Positions 47,212-55,091 are shown, numbered from the stretch's first letter. The stretch: 64,000 nucleotides of DNA from Devosia sp. (GCF_014860165.1 NZ_JACZKG010000071.1:1-64000); one strand, 5' to 3'. The notes: generated by a model from the letters alone, not told the origin. Program-made: numbers and translations.

Positions 47212-47565
47212 ATGTCACTGCAGAAACTCGCGAGAGAACTCGATGAGACGGCGCGCCAGACCGCGTCGATGCTAGAAGGCATCACGGAAGCGCTTGAACT
47301 GCTCGCCGACAAGAACCTGACCAAGGACGCGTCCATCCGCGAAGCCGTACAGATGATCGTCACTGCCATGCAGGGGCAGGACCGTATCGAGCAGCGTTGC
47401 CACAATATGGCGCTGGCCGTGCGCCAGTTTGCCCTGCTGCCCTCCAATGCCCCTGACAGCGTCTATGACGAGATCTGGTCCAGCCTGACGCTCGACGAAT
47501 TGCGCGTCCCCTCTTTGTCAGGCATCGCCGCCCATCAGAGCCACGGCGACGCCGAACTGTTCTAG
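47212..47565 (+). CDS. CheT/CheZ-like small chemotaxis protein with DxxxQ motif
   Basis: A 117-residue, largely helical protein. Residues 56-66 read QDRIEQRCHNM. The acid and amide at D57 and Q61 fit the D-x-x-x-Q pair that CheZ uses to dephosphorylate CheY, in the same context (Q-D-x3-Q-x4-M). The C-terminus, HGDAELF after a flexible stretch, recalls the CheY-binding tail of CheZ. From memory, S. meliloti has a small protein CheT of similar size downstream of cheD with a CheZ-like role. Here the gene is divergent from cheD. AGGA lies 9 bases before the ATG. A CheY-P phosphatase or adaptation partner is the best guess. Confidence 0.72.
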   Translation: MSLQKLARELDETARQTASMLEGITEALELLADKNLTKDASIREAVQMIVTAMQGQDRIEQRCHNMALAVRQFALLPSNAPDSVYDEIWSSLTLDELRVPSLSGIAAHQSHGDAELF

Positions 47566-47590
47566 GCACCGCACTGCCGCGTAGATCGAG

Positions 47591-47618
47591 GGCGTCGCAA
47601 GACGCCTGTTTCGTTTTT
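47591..47618 (+). terminator. Intrinsic terminator of the CheT-like gene
   Basis: Stem GGCGTC/GACGCC with a GCAA loop followed by TGTTTCGTTTTT; 25 bases past the stop codon. Confidence 0.7.
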
Positions 47619-47650
47619 GAACCTGCTGGGCCATTTTCCGACGACGCGGT

Positions 47651-47675
47651 GGAACGCGGCCTCCCCAGGGGCGTT
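47651..47675 (+). promoter_or_regulatory. EcfG-type general stress promoter of the PAP2 gene
   Basis: GGAAC (47651-47655), exactly 16 bases, CGTT (47672-47675): the consensus of EcfG-type sigma factors that run the alphaproteobacterial general stress response. It ends 23 bases before the ATG. Confidence 0.75.
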
Positions 47676-47698
47676 CCGTAGCGCGCTAAGGAGAAGCC

Positions 47699-48454
47699 AT
47701 GCTCAACCGCCTGCCCCGGTCCCTGCACCCCCGCAAGCTCGCCTCCTTTGTGGTGGCGGAGGCCCCCCTGCTGATGGCGCTGGCTGTCGTCAGCGGGCTG
47801 ATCCTGGCCTTCCTGCAGATCGCCGATGAAATGATCGAGGGCGAGATGGAGGCGTTCGACCGCTCCATCTTGTTGATGTTCCGCGACCCCGCCAATCCCG
47901 ATCTGGTGATCGGCCCTCCCTGGATGCACGAAATGGTGCGCGATATCACCGCGCTCGGCAGCTTTTCCCTGCTTGGCCTGATCGTGCTGGCGGTCTGCGC
48001 CTATCTGTACCTGGCCCGGATGCGGTCGGCGGCCCTGTTCGTGCTGGTGTCGGTGCTGGGCGGAACCCTGCTCAGTACGATCCTCAAGATGGGATACAAT
48101 CGCCCGCGACCCGACCTCACCACCATGTCCGAGCAGTTCACCGCGAGCTTTCCCAGCGGCCACGCCATGCTGTCCGCTGTCACCTTTCTGACGCTTGGCG
48201 CGCTGCTGGCCCGCTTTGCGCCGACCCGACGCCTGCAGGTCCTCAGCCTTGGCGGCGCCTTGTTGCTCACTCTGCTGGTCGGACTGAGTCGCCTCTATAT
48301 GGGGGTTCACTACCCCAGCGATATTCTTGCCGGCTGGTGTCTGGGCTCAGCCTGGGCCCTGCTGTGCAGCAGCGTCGCCATCGTGCTGCAGCGCCGCGGT
48401 TCAGTGGATCGTCCCGCCGGGCAGGACAGCGAGGGCGCCAGTCCCGCAAACTAG
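47699..48454 (+). CDS. PAP2 family membrane phosphatase
   Basis: A 251-residue inner-membrane protein with about six helices. The three PAP2 motifs are present: KMGYNRPRP, FPSGHAM and SRLYMGVHYPSD, which hold the catalytic histidines and phosphate-binding residues. Family members dephosphorylate undecaprenyl pyrophosphate or phosphatidic-acid-type lipids; the substrate here is open. GGAG at 47690-47693 precedes the ATG. Expression under stress is inferred from the EcfG-type promoter. It stands between the two halves of the che gene set. Confidence 0.9.
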   Translation: MLNRLPRSLHPRKLASFVVAEAPLLMALAVVSGLILAFLQIADEMIEGEMEAFDRSILLMFRDPANPDLVIGPPWMHEMVRDITALGSFSLLGLIVLAVCAYLYLARMRSAALFVLVSVLGGTLLSTILKMGYNRPRPDLTTMSEQFTASFPSGHAMLSAVTFLTLGALLARFAPTRRLQVLSLGGALLLTLLVGLSRLYMGVHYPSDILAGWCLGSAWALLCSSVAIVLQRRGSVDRPAGQDSEGASPAN

Positions 48455-48462
48455 GGCGGCGG

Positions 48463-48487
48463 GGAACGTACGACGTTTCCCGGCGTT
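48463..48487 (+). promoter_or_regulatory. EcfG-type general stress promoter of the DUF1206 gene
   Basis: GGAAC (48463-48467), exactly 16 bases, CGTT (48484-48487), ending 28 bases before the ATG. It is the second such promoter in 0.9 kb, so each gene has its own stress promoter. Confidence 0.75.
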
Positions 48488-48515
48488 GCAAGTGCCTCTC
48501 CTGGAGGCAGTATTT

Positions 48516-49322
48516 ATGCAGCATAATCGATTGGAAACCTTGGCACGTGCCGGCTACACGGCGCGCGGCGTTGTCTACCTCCTGCTGGGGGCACTGGCCC
48601 TGACCTCAGCCCTTTGGGGCGGCGGTTCGGAGGACACGTCGGGCGCGCTGTCGGGCCTGCTCGACCTGCCTTTCGGGCGGGTGCTGGTCGGCCTCATTGC
48701 CTTTGGTCTGCTGGGCTATGTCTTGTGGAAGCTGGCCCAGGGCCTGCTTGACGCCGATGGCGTGGGGGACGATGCCAAGGGCGTCCTGGCCCGCGCCGGC
48801 CAACTGGTCAGTGCCGGCGTCAACCTCTTCCTGATGCTCACCGCCGCCCGCCTGGCCATCAATGGCGGCGGCGCGGGGGGCGGCAACGGAGAGGAGAAAG
48901 CCTCCGCATGGCTGATCCAGCAACCCTTCGGCGCGTTTCTCCTCGGACTGGTGGCCTGCGGCGTGCTGGCCGCGGGTGCCATACAGATCTGGTACGGCGC
49001 CACCGATGGCTATCGCAAGCGGCTCTCGCTGCCGCATGCGCACCGGTCCTGGATGGAAAAAGTGTGCAAGTTCGGCCTCATCGCCCGCGGGGTAGTCCTG
49101 CTGATCATCGGCGGCTTCCTGTTCTACGCCGCCTGGACGGTCTCACCCGAACATGCCGGCGGCACCGCCGAAGCGCTGGACTATGTCCACAGCCTGCCAT
49201 TCGGCCGCTGGCTCTATGGGCTCATCGCCCTGGGCCTTGTCGCCTTCGGCGCCTATGGCCTGATCGAAGCGCGCTACCGCTCCATCAATGCGCCATCCAC
49301 GGCCAGGTTGAAGCCGGCATGA
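48516..49322 (+). CDS. DUF1206 membrane protein
   Basis: A 268-residue membrane protein made of three copies of the DUF1206 unit, each with two helices. The repeated start is visible as LARAGYTARGVVYLLLGA, then LARAGQLVSAGVNLFLM and CKFGLIARGVVLLIIGG. LPFGR recurs before the second helix of units 1 and 3. The family has no known function but is often linked to stress. GGAGG lies 7-11 bases before the ATG. It converges with cheW, with a shared terminator between. Confidence 0.85.
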   Translation: MQHNRLETLARAGYTARGVVYLLLGALALTSALWGGGSEDTSGALSGLLDLPFGRVLVGLIAFGLLGYVLWKLAQGLLDADGVGDDAKGVLARAGQLVSAGVNLFLMLTAARLAINGGGAGGGNGEEKASAWLIQQPFGAFLLGLVACGVLAAGAIQIWYGATDGYRKRLSLPHAHRSWMEKVCKFGLIARGVVLLIIGGFLFYAAWTVSPEHAGGTAEALDYVHSLPFGRWLYGLIALGLVAFGAYGLIEARYRSINAPSTARLKPA

Positions 49323-49358
49323 TGAGCCAACTCAATGGCATCCCTTCGCCTGAAACGA

Positions 49359-49382
49359 AAAAGGCGCCCGAGGGCGCCTTTT
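49359..49382. terminator. Bidirectional terminator between DUF1206 and cheW
   Basis: AAAAGGCGCC/GGCGCCTTTT with a 4-base loop and A/T-runs on both sides; it can end transcripts from both converging genes. Confidence 0.85.
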
Positions 49383-49416
49383 CCGATGTCGCAGTCGTCA
49401 GGACCGGCTGGTCCGC

Positions 49417-49905
49417 CTAGCCATCCATCTTGGCGCCGCTGACCACGGCATGCAGGTCGATCAGCCCGACCATGCGGCTGTCATGCGTCACGATGCCGTT
49501 GAGCAGTTCGGTGTCGATGGAATTGCCTTCCGGCACATTGTGGATGTCGTCGCGCGACACGGTGAGAATGTCGCTGACCGCGTCGACCAGAATGCCGACC
49601 CACTTGTCGCCCACGCTCATCACCACCACGACATGGTTCTTGGTGGGCGAGGTCTGGCCATCGCCGAAGCGGGCGCGGAGGTCGAAGATCGGCACGATCG
49701 TGCCGCGCAGGTTGATCACGCCGCGCACGAATTCACGCGTATTGGGCAGCGGCGTCGCGCCGTTCCAGGCGCGGATTTCGCGCACCGTGGTGATCTCCAC
49801 GCCATAGGTCTGTTCGCCGATCGAGAAGGCGATCAACTGCAGGGAATTCTGGGCGGCGATGGCCGACTTGTCGCCCATGTCGTCACGCAAACCGAGCGCT
49901 TCCAT
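49417..49905 (-). CDS. cheW: Chemotaxis adaptor protein CheW
   Basis: A 162-residue SH3-like adaptor that couples receptors to CheA. The segments FSIGEQTYGVEITTVREI, GVINLRGTIVPIFDLR and WVGILVDAVSDIL are the CheW core; the glycine-arginine of NLRGT is the usual receptor/CheA contact. It lies 53 bases after cheA, last in the STAS-cheY-cheA-cheW run. Its short N-terminal extension (about 20 residues) is usual in alphaproteobacteria. Confidence 0.95.
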   Translation of the reverse strand: MEALGLRDDMGDKSAIAAQNSLQLIAFSIGEQTYGVEITTVREIRAWNGATPLPNTREFVRGVINLRGTIVPIFDLRARFGDGQTSPTKNHVVVVMSVGDKWVGILVDAVSDILTVSRDDIHNVPEGNSIDTELLNGIVTHDSRMVGLIDLHAVVSGAKMDG

Positions 49906-49958
49906 TTTACTGCCTTTCTACCGCCTGTTCTGGACGGTTACGCATTACAATTCGGCTG

Positions 49959-52334
49959 TCAGGCCGCATTCTTGTGAACGATGGTGGTCTTGAGGCCCTG
50001 CACGTCCACGATCAGCGCGACATTGCCGTCGCCCAGGATCGTGCCGCCGGCAATGCCGTCCACCCGTTCGAAGTTCTCTTCCAGCGACTTGATCACCACC
50101 TGCTGCTGGCCGATGATGTCGTCCACGATCAGCGCCACCTTGGCCGAGCCTTCGGCCTCGCACAGCACCACGAACCGGTTTTCCGGATCCGTCTCGGTGA
50201 CCATCTCGAAGCGCCTGGCCAGGTCGATGACCTGCACATATTCGCCGCGCACCTGCAGCACCTGCCCGCCCGACGGCACCCGCTCGAAGCTGGCGCGCGA
50301 GCACTGAATGGTTTCCACGATCGAGGAGAGCGGCACCACATAGGGCGACTCGCCGACCTTGACCAGCATCACGTCGAGCACCGCCAGCGTCAGCGGCAGG
50401 CGCAGCGTCATGCGCGTACCCTTGCCCGTCCAGCTCCGCACATGCACCGAGCCGCCGATCTTCTTGATGTTGCTCAGCACCACATCCATGCCGACACCGC
50501 GGCCGGAAATGTCGCTGAGGGCTTCTGCCGTGGAAAAACCGGGGGCGAAGATCAGCTGGTCGATCTGTTCCTCGGTCGGGTTGACGTCCGGCGCCACCAC
50601 GCCCTTGTCGCGCGCCACCTGCAGCACGCGCTCGCGGTTGATGCCGGCGCCATCGTCCTCGACGATGATCAGGATATTGCCACCAGCCTGCTCGGCCGAA
50701 AGCCGGATCGTGCCGGTTTCGCTCTTGCCGCGCGCCAGGCGCTTGTCCGGCGTCTCGATGCCGTGGTCGGCCGAATTGCGGATCATGTGCGTCAGCGGAT
50801 CGGACAATTGCTCGATCACCGTCTTGTCGATTTCGGTATTCTCGCCGATCGTCTCGAGCTTGATCTTCTTGCCGGTCTTGGTCGCCAGCTCGCGCACCAG
50901 GCGCGGCATTCTGGAGAAGACCGACTTCACCGGCTGGGCACGGATCGCCATCACCGAATCCTGCAGCCCGCGCGTCGTCTGCGCCAGCACTTCGAGGCCG
51001 CGCACCAGTTCGGTGTAGCGCGCCCGCAGCGTCTCATCCATCTGCTGGGTGAGCATGGACTGGGTAATGACCAGCTCGCCCACCATGTTGACGACGCGGT
51101 CCACCTTGTCGAGATCGACGCGGATCGACTGCACGCCATTGCTGCGATTGCCGCCGCTCTCTTCGCCTTCGCTCGGGGCGGTCGGCGTTGCAGCGCGCAG
51201 CGGCGTGGCCGCCGGAGCGGCCGGCCGTGCCACGGGGCTTGGCTGGATGGTCTCGGCCAGTTCGGCAAAGCTCAGGCCGGGTGCCTGCTCAAAACTGTCC
51301 TGGGCGCTGACGGGCGCGGCTTCCGGCTCCGGCGCAAAGGCCGGCTGTGGCGCAGCAGGTGCCGCCACGTCGAAATCGAGCAGGCTTGCCACTTCGTCAT
51401 CGGCCAGCGCCAGCAGGTCGGCCGGATCGGGCTCCTGGTTGGCGGCAAGCATGGCCTTGGCACTCGGCTTGGCCGCAGCCGGCTCGGCGGCGGGCGGAAT
51501 ATCGAACCCCACTGCGGCGCCACCCAGCTGGACCACCGCGATATCGCAGTCGCCCTCGACGAATTCGAAGACCTCGCGGATCATCGCCTCGGTGAGGGCG
51601 GGAGAGATCAGCGTGATCTCCCACGAGCAATAGACGGCAAACGGCTCGAAATCGGCCAGCGGCGGGATATCTTCCAGCACCGCGCGGACATGCATTTCGC
51701 CCAGCGCAGCCAGCTCGCGGAACAGCAGCAGGGGGTCGTTGGCGCGGGCATAGAGCGCCCGGTGCGGCGTGAAGCGCACTTCCCAATGGCCCGGCTCGAC
51801 CTGCATGGGGGACGCCTCGAAGGCATCGTCCACCGGGGCTTCACCGGCCGCCGCAGCCTGCGGCGCATCCAGGTTCACCATGACCGGCGTGAATTCGATG
51901 TCGAACTCCTCGAGCGGATCACCGCCCTCGTCGTCGCCGGGCGCGGCATCGCCGCGCGCCAGGGCGTCGAAACGTTCCTTTTCATCCATGCCGTAATCGG
52001 CCGGCAGCGGCTCGCCGGTCTGGGCGGCCTTGACGTGATCAGCCACGATATCGTTGGCGCGGATGCACAGCGCCACCACGTCGTCGCTCATCTCGATGCG
52101 GCCATCCCGCACATAGTCGAGCAGCGTCTCATAGGCATGGGCAAAGCCGACCAGCGCCGAGAAGCCGAAGGCACCGGCGCCGCCCTTGATCGAGTGAATG
52201 GCGCGGAACACCGCATTGAGCCGGTCCGCATCGCGCTCGCCCGCCTCGATCGCCGCGAACTGCTCCTCGAGCTCGGTCAGCAGCTCGGAACATTCGTCGA
52301 AATAGGTGGCTTTGAAGTCGTCGAGATCGCTCAT
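49959..52334 (-). CDS. cheA: Chemotaxis histidine kinase CheA
   Basis: A 791-residue kinase. P1/HPt carries the phospho-histidine at residue 47 (FRAIHSIKGGAGAFG). A regulatory P2-like region is at about 170-275 and an Ala/Pro-rich linker at about 280-395. P3 dimerisation is at about 400-470. P4 ATP-binding has MIRNSADHGIE (N box), VEDDGAGINRERV (G1) and GRGVGMDVV (G2). P5 is the CheW-like domain at the C-terminus. It phosphorylates CheY and CheB. It follows cheY by 35 bases. Confidence 0.96.
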   Translation of the reverse strand: MSDLDDFKATYFDECSELLTELEEQFAAIEAGERDADRLNAVFRAIHSIKGGAGAFGFSALVGFAHAYETLLDYVRDGRIEMSDDVVALCIRANDIVADHVKAAQTGEPLPADYGMDEKERFDALARGDAAPGDDEGGDPLEEFDIEFTPVMVNLDAPQAAAAGEAPVDDAFEASPMQVEPGHWEVRFTPHRALYARANDPLLLFRELAALGEMHVRAVLEDIPPLADFEPFAVYCSWEITLISPALTEAMIREVFEFVEGDCDIAVVQLGGAAVGFDIPPAAEPAAAKPSAKAMLAANQEPDPADLLALADDEVASLLDFDVAAPAAPQPAFAPEPEAAPVSAQDSFEQAPGLSFAELAETIQPSPVARPAAPAATPLRAATPTAPSEGEESGGNRSNGVQSIRVDLDKVDRVVNMVGELVITQSMLTQQMDETLRARYTELVRGLEVLAQTTRGLQDSVMAIRAQPVKSVFSRMPRLVRELATKTGKKIKLETIGENTEIDKTVIEQLSDPLTHMIRNSADHGIETPDKRLARGKSETGTIRLSAEQAGGNILIIVEDDGAGINRERVLQVARDKGVVAPDVNPTEEQIDQLIFAPGFSTAEALSDISGRGVGMDVVLSNIKKIGGSVHVRSWTGKGTRMTLRLPLTLAVLDVMLVKVGESPYVVPLSSIVETIQCSRASFERVPSGGQVLQVRGEYVQVIDLARRFEMVTETDPENRFVVLCEAEGSAKVALIVDDIIGQQQVVIKSLEENFERVDGIAGGTILGDGNVALIVDVQGLKTTIVHKNAA

Positions 52335-52369
52335 GCGGACACGTCCAACCCTTCTGGGTAAGTCTCTGG

Positions 52370-52738
52370 TTAGTGCACGACGCGGTGGATGACCGAGATC
52401 AGTTTCTCGGGATCGAAGGGCTTGACGATCCAGCCGGTGCCGCCGGCCGCCTTGCCCTGGTCGCGCTTGTCCTGGCTGGTCTCGGTGGTGAGGATCAGGA
52501 TGGGCAGGCTCTGGTGGTTGCCCGTCGCCCGCACATTCTTGATGAACTCGATGCCGTCCATGACCGGCATGTTGATGTCGGTGATGACCACGTCGACCGT
52601 CTCGGTCTTGAGGACATCGAGCCCCTGCTTGCCGTCTTCGGCCTGCAGCACCTCGAACCCGGCATTGGAGAGGGTGTGATGCAGCATGGCGAGGATGGTC
52701 CTCGAATCGTCCACCGTCAGAACCCGCAAAGTCGTCAT
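52370..52738 (-). CDS. cheY: Chemotaxis response regulator CheY (copy next to cheA)
   Basis: A 122-residue receiver. The acid pocket is DD at 10-11, the phospho-acceptor Asp54 in ITDINMPVMDG, the switch threonine in ILTTETSQD and the lysine in IVKPFDPEKL. Its place between the STAS gene and cheA matches cheY1 of S. meliloti, which acts as a phosphate sink there; that role is an inference here. Its start overlaps the STAS gene stop by 4 bases. Confidence 0.93.
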   Translation of the reverse strand: MTTLRVLTVDDSRTILAMLHHTLSNAGFEVLQAEDGKQGLDVLKTETVDVVITDINMPVMDGIEFIKNVRATGNHQSLPILILTTETSQDKRDQGKAAGGTGWIVKPFDPEKLISVIHRVVH

Positions 52739-53025
52739 CCTCTGATCATCCCTGAAAACTGGGTGCTGAGACCCAGGCGCTCGATCGCGGTCATAAGGGC
52801 CGCGCTTGGCTGCTCAATAGCGAAGTCGAAATGGTTTCTGCGCGCCGCTTCCGCCGCGCTGATGAGCATGAACAGCGCATTGGTCGACACGCGCTCGACT
52901 GCACCGGCCGTGACCGTGACCGGCCCCTCCTCGATGGCGTCGATCAGGCCGTCGCGAATGCCGTCCAGCGAGTCAAGATCGATGACCGCTGGCAAAGCGA
53001 CGGATTTCTTGGCCTGGCTGACCAT
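52735..53025 (-). CDS. STAS-domain protein of the che operon (CheS-like candidate)
   Basis: A 96-residue single STAS domain: an ALPAVIDLDSL strand, the VTVTAGAVERVSTNALFML strand-helix block that in anti-anti-sigma proteins carries the phospho-serine (here an S-T in VSTNA), and a final helix ALMTAIERLGL. It is first in the STAS-cheY-cheA-cheW operon. S. meliloti has a protein of the same size, CheS, at this place that binds CheA and speeds CheY1 dephosphorylation; equivalence is inferred from position and size. The ATG at 53025 fits the domain edge; the 56-codon upstream extension is not domain-like. Confidence 0.78.
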   Translation of the reverse strand: MVSQAKKSVALPAVIDLDSLDGIRDGLIDAIEEGPVTVTAGAVERVSTNALFMLISAAEAARRNHFDFAIEQPSAALMTAIERLGLSTQFSGMIRG

Positions 53026-53079
53026 TGCGAATGCATGCCCCCGGGAGTTCTCTCCAAGCCCCACTTTCCATGGGAACGG

Positions 53080-53094
53080 TTTAAGAAGCCTAAA
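53080..53094 (-). promoter_or_regulatory. CtrA-like palindrome upstream of the STAS-cheYAW operon
   Basis: TTTA-AGAAGCC-TAAA, part of a perfect GTTTA/TAAAC inverted repeat (53079-53095), 55 bases from the STAS start codon. TTAA-N6-TAAA is the alternative reading. Confidence 0.4.
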
Positions 53095-53256
53095 CGCGGC
53101 TCCCTTCGGGGGCGAAATCACACCACTGGCGCGATTCAGCGCACCGATCCTGAGGGCGACGTCTGAAATCGCAGTGTCGCGCGCCCACTGCACTTTCTCT
53201 TGCTTGCCAATGGGGAGGGGGGTAACCCAAGCACGCTTCTTCGCGTTGGACCTGCC

Positions 53257-54573
53257 ATGACCACCTCAATAGCCCTGACCGGCCTTGCCCGCGACCTTGC
53301 CGCCCGCGCCGCATCAGGCAAGCCCATCCGCGTGGGCGTCATTGGCTCGGGCGAAATGGGCACGGACCTGGTGACCCAGATGTCGCTGATGTCCGGCATC
53401 GAAATGGCGGCCATCGCCACCCGCCGGCCGCATACCGCGCTCGACGCCATGACCATCGCCTATGGCGAGGATTCTAGGGGAAAGGTCGCCGACAGCCCGG
53501 CCCAGGCCCTGGCAGCCATCGAGGCCGGCAAGATTGCCATCACCTCGGCCGAAACCCTGGTCACCACCCCCAATATCGACGTGGTCATCGATGCCACCGG
53601 CAAGCCCGGTGTCGCCGCCGACTACGATCTCACCGCCATGGAGCATGGCAAGCATGTGGTGATGATGAACGTCGAGGCCGACGTCACCATCGGCCCCTAT
53701 CTCAAGGCCCAGGCCGACCGGCTCGGCGTCGTCTATTCCGTCGGCGCCGGCGACGAACCCAGCTCCTGCATGGAGCTGATCGAATTCGTCTCCGCCCTCG
53801 GCCTGCCCATCGTTGCCGCCGGCAAGGGCAAGAACAATCCGCTCAAGCATGATGCCGTGCCCGACGACTATCGCGAGGAAGCCACCCGCCGGAACATGAA
53901 CCCGCGCATGCTGGTCGAGTTTGTCGATGGCAGTAAGACCATGGTGGAAATGTGCGCGATCGCCAATGCCACCGGGCTCGTCCCCGACGTGCCGGGCATG
54001 CACGGCCCCAAGGCCGATCGCGACGACATGGCCAGGGTGCTGATCCCCAAGGCGGATGGCGGCATCCTGAACAAAATGGGCGTCGTCGATTTCACCGTCG
54101 GCAAGGGCGTCGCGCCTGGCGTCTTCGTCATCGTCAAGGCGGAGCATCCGCGCATCATCGAGCGCATGGACGATCTCCATATCGGCCATGGCCCCTATTA
54201 CAGCTTCTTCCGGCCCTACCACCTGACCAGCCTCGAAGTCCCGCTGACCTGCGCCCGCGTCATGCTCTACGGCAAGCCCGACATGGTGCCGCTGCCCCAT
54301 CCGGTCGCCGAAGTCTGCGCCGTCGCCAAGCGCGATCTCAAGGCTGGAGAGAGCCTCGATGCCATCGGGGAAACCTGCTATCGCAGCTACACCATGACCG
54401 TGACCGATAGCCGCGCAGCCGGAGCTGTGCCGGTCGGCCTGCTCGAGGGCGGCCGCACCACCACGGCGATCGCCAAGGGCGAATTGCTCACCCTGGCCAA
54501 TTGCACGCCCGACACCACGACGCGGCTCTTCGCCCTGCGCCAGGCCCAGGATCGCATGCTGGGCTATTCCTGA
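53257..54573 (+). CDS. NAD(P)-binding oxidoreductase with C-terminal SAF domain
   Basis: A 438-residue protein. The N-terminal Rossmann part has RVGVIGSGEMGTDL (dinucleotide-binding glycines at about 25-30), then VIDATGKPG and EHGKHVVMMNVEAD. The middle part resembles homoserine-dehydrogenase-like enzymes (GAGDEPSSCMELIEF). The C-terminal region (AKRDLKAGESLDAIG to PVGLLEGG) is a SAF fold as in FlgA and sugar-acid enzymes. Relatives act on sugar acids or polyols, or are wrongly called FlgA. The real substrate is unknown. The ATG at 53257 has a weak upstream site. Its last 10 bases overlap the HPP gene end on the other strand. Confidence 0.75.
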   Translation: MTTSIALTGLARDLAARAASGKPIRVGVIGSGEMGTDLVTQMSLMSGIEMAAIATRRPHTALDAMTIAYGEDSRGKVADSPAQALAAIEAGKIAITSAETLVTTPNIDVVIDATGKPGVAADYDLTAMEHGKHVVMMNVEADVTIGPYLKAQADRLGVVYSVGAGDEPSSCMELIEFVSALGLPIVAAGKGKNNPLKHDAVPDDYREEATRRNMNPRMLVEFVDGSKTMVEMCAIANATGLVPDVPGMHGPKADRDDMARVLIPKADGGILNKMGVVDFTVGKGVAPGVFVIVKAEHPRIIERMDDLHIGHGPYYSFFRPYHLTSLEVPLTCARVMLYGKPDMVPLPHPVAEVCAVAKRDLKAGESLDAIGETCYRSYTMTVTDSRAAGAVPVGLLEGGRTTTAIAKGELLTLANCTPDTTTRLFALRQAQDRMLGYS

Positions 54574-55091
54574 TCGATTTCCTGGATCAGCGGCAGCGGA
54601 TAGCGCCCCCGGGGCGGTAGCCGATGCACCACGACCCCCAGCGCGACAAGCAAGGCGCAGGCCACGAACAGCACGCCAAACAGCACCAGTGGCTCCACCG
54701 GGCCTGTATAGGCCAGCAGCGGCACCGCTGCTGCGGGTGGATGCGTCACCCGCAGCACCAGCATGATCAGCATGGCCAGGCCCACGCAGAGCGTCGCCAG
54801 CCACCACGGCTCAGGCACCACGGACATGGCAAGCACCGCCAATGTCGTGCCGATGAAGTAGCCCGCAAAGATGTTGATGGGCTGGGCATTGGTCGATTGC
54901 GGCTGGCCGAAGATCACCAACGCCGTCGGTCCCAGCGGGGCCAATAGCAGTGGCAGGCCCGTCATCGCCGACAGCCAGCCGATCAGCGTGACGCTGGCCG
55001 CCGTCGCCGCCGCCGACTTGGCATGCACCCGCCAGTCGCTGCGAGGTTCGTGCCGGGCGATGAAACGGGCGATCAGTGCAAGCATGACCAC
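54564..55091 (-). CDS. HPP family membrane protein
   Basis: A 175-residue membrane protein with four or five helices. The family signature is VTHPPAAAVPLLAY, which gives the HPP name, and LLAPLGPTALVIFGQP is the other conserved loop. Some family members move nitrite in chloroplasts and cyanobacteria; bacterial roles are poorly known. The start is GTG at 55091 or ATG at 55085. Convergent with the SAF gene, with a 10-base overlap at the 3' ends. Confidence 0.87.
   Translation of the reverse strand: MVMLALIARFIARHEPRSDWRVHAKSAAATAASVTLIGWLSAMTGLPLLLAPLGPTALVIFGQPQSTNAQPINIFAGYFIGTTLAVLAMSVVPEPWWLATLCVGLAMLIMLVLRVTHPPAAAVPLLAYTGPVEPLVLFGVLFVACALLVALGVVVHRLPPRGRYPLPLIQEIDQE

Noticed and set aside
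53200..53256. Longer N-terminus for the SAF oxidoreductase.
   Set aside because: The extra 19 codons do not resemble the family, and the ATG at 53257 starts just before the first conserved helix.
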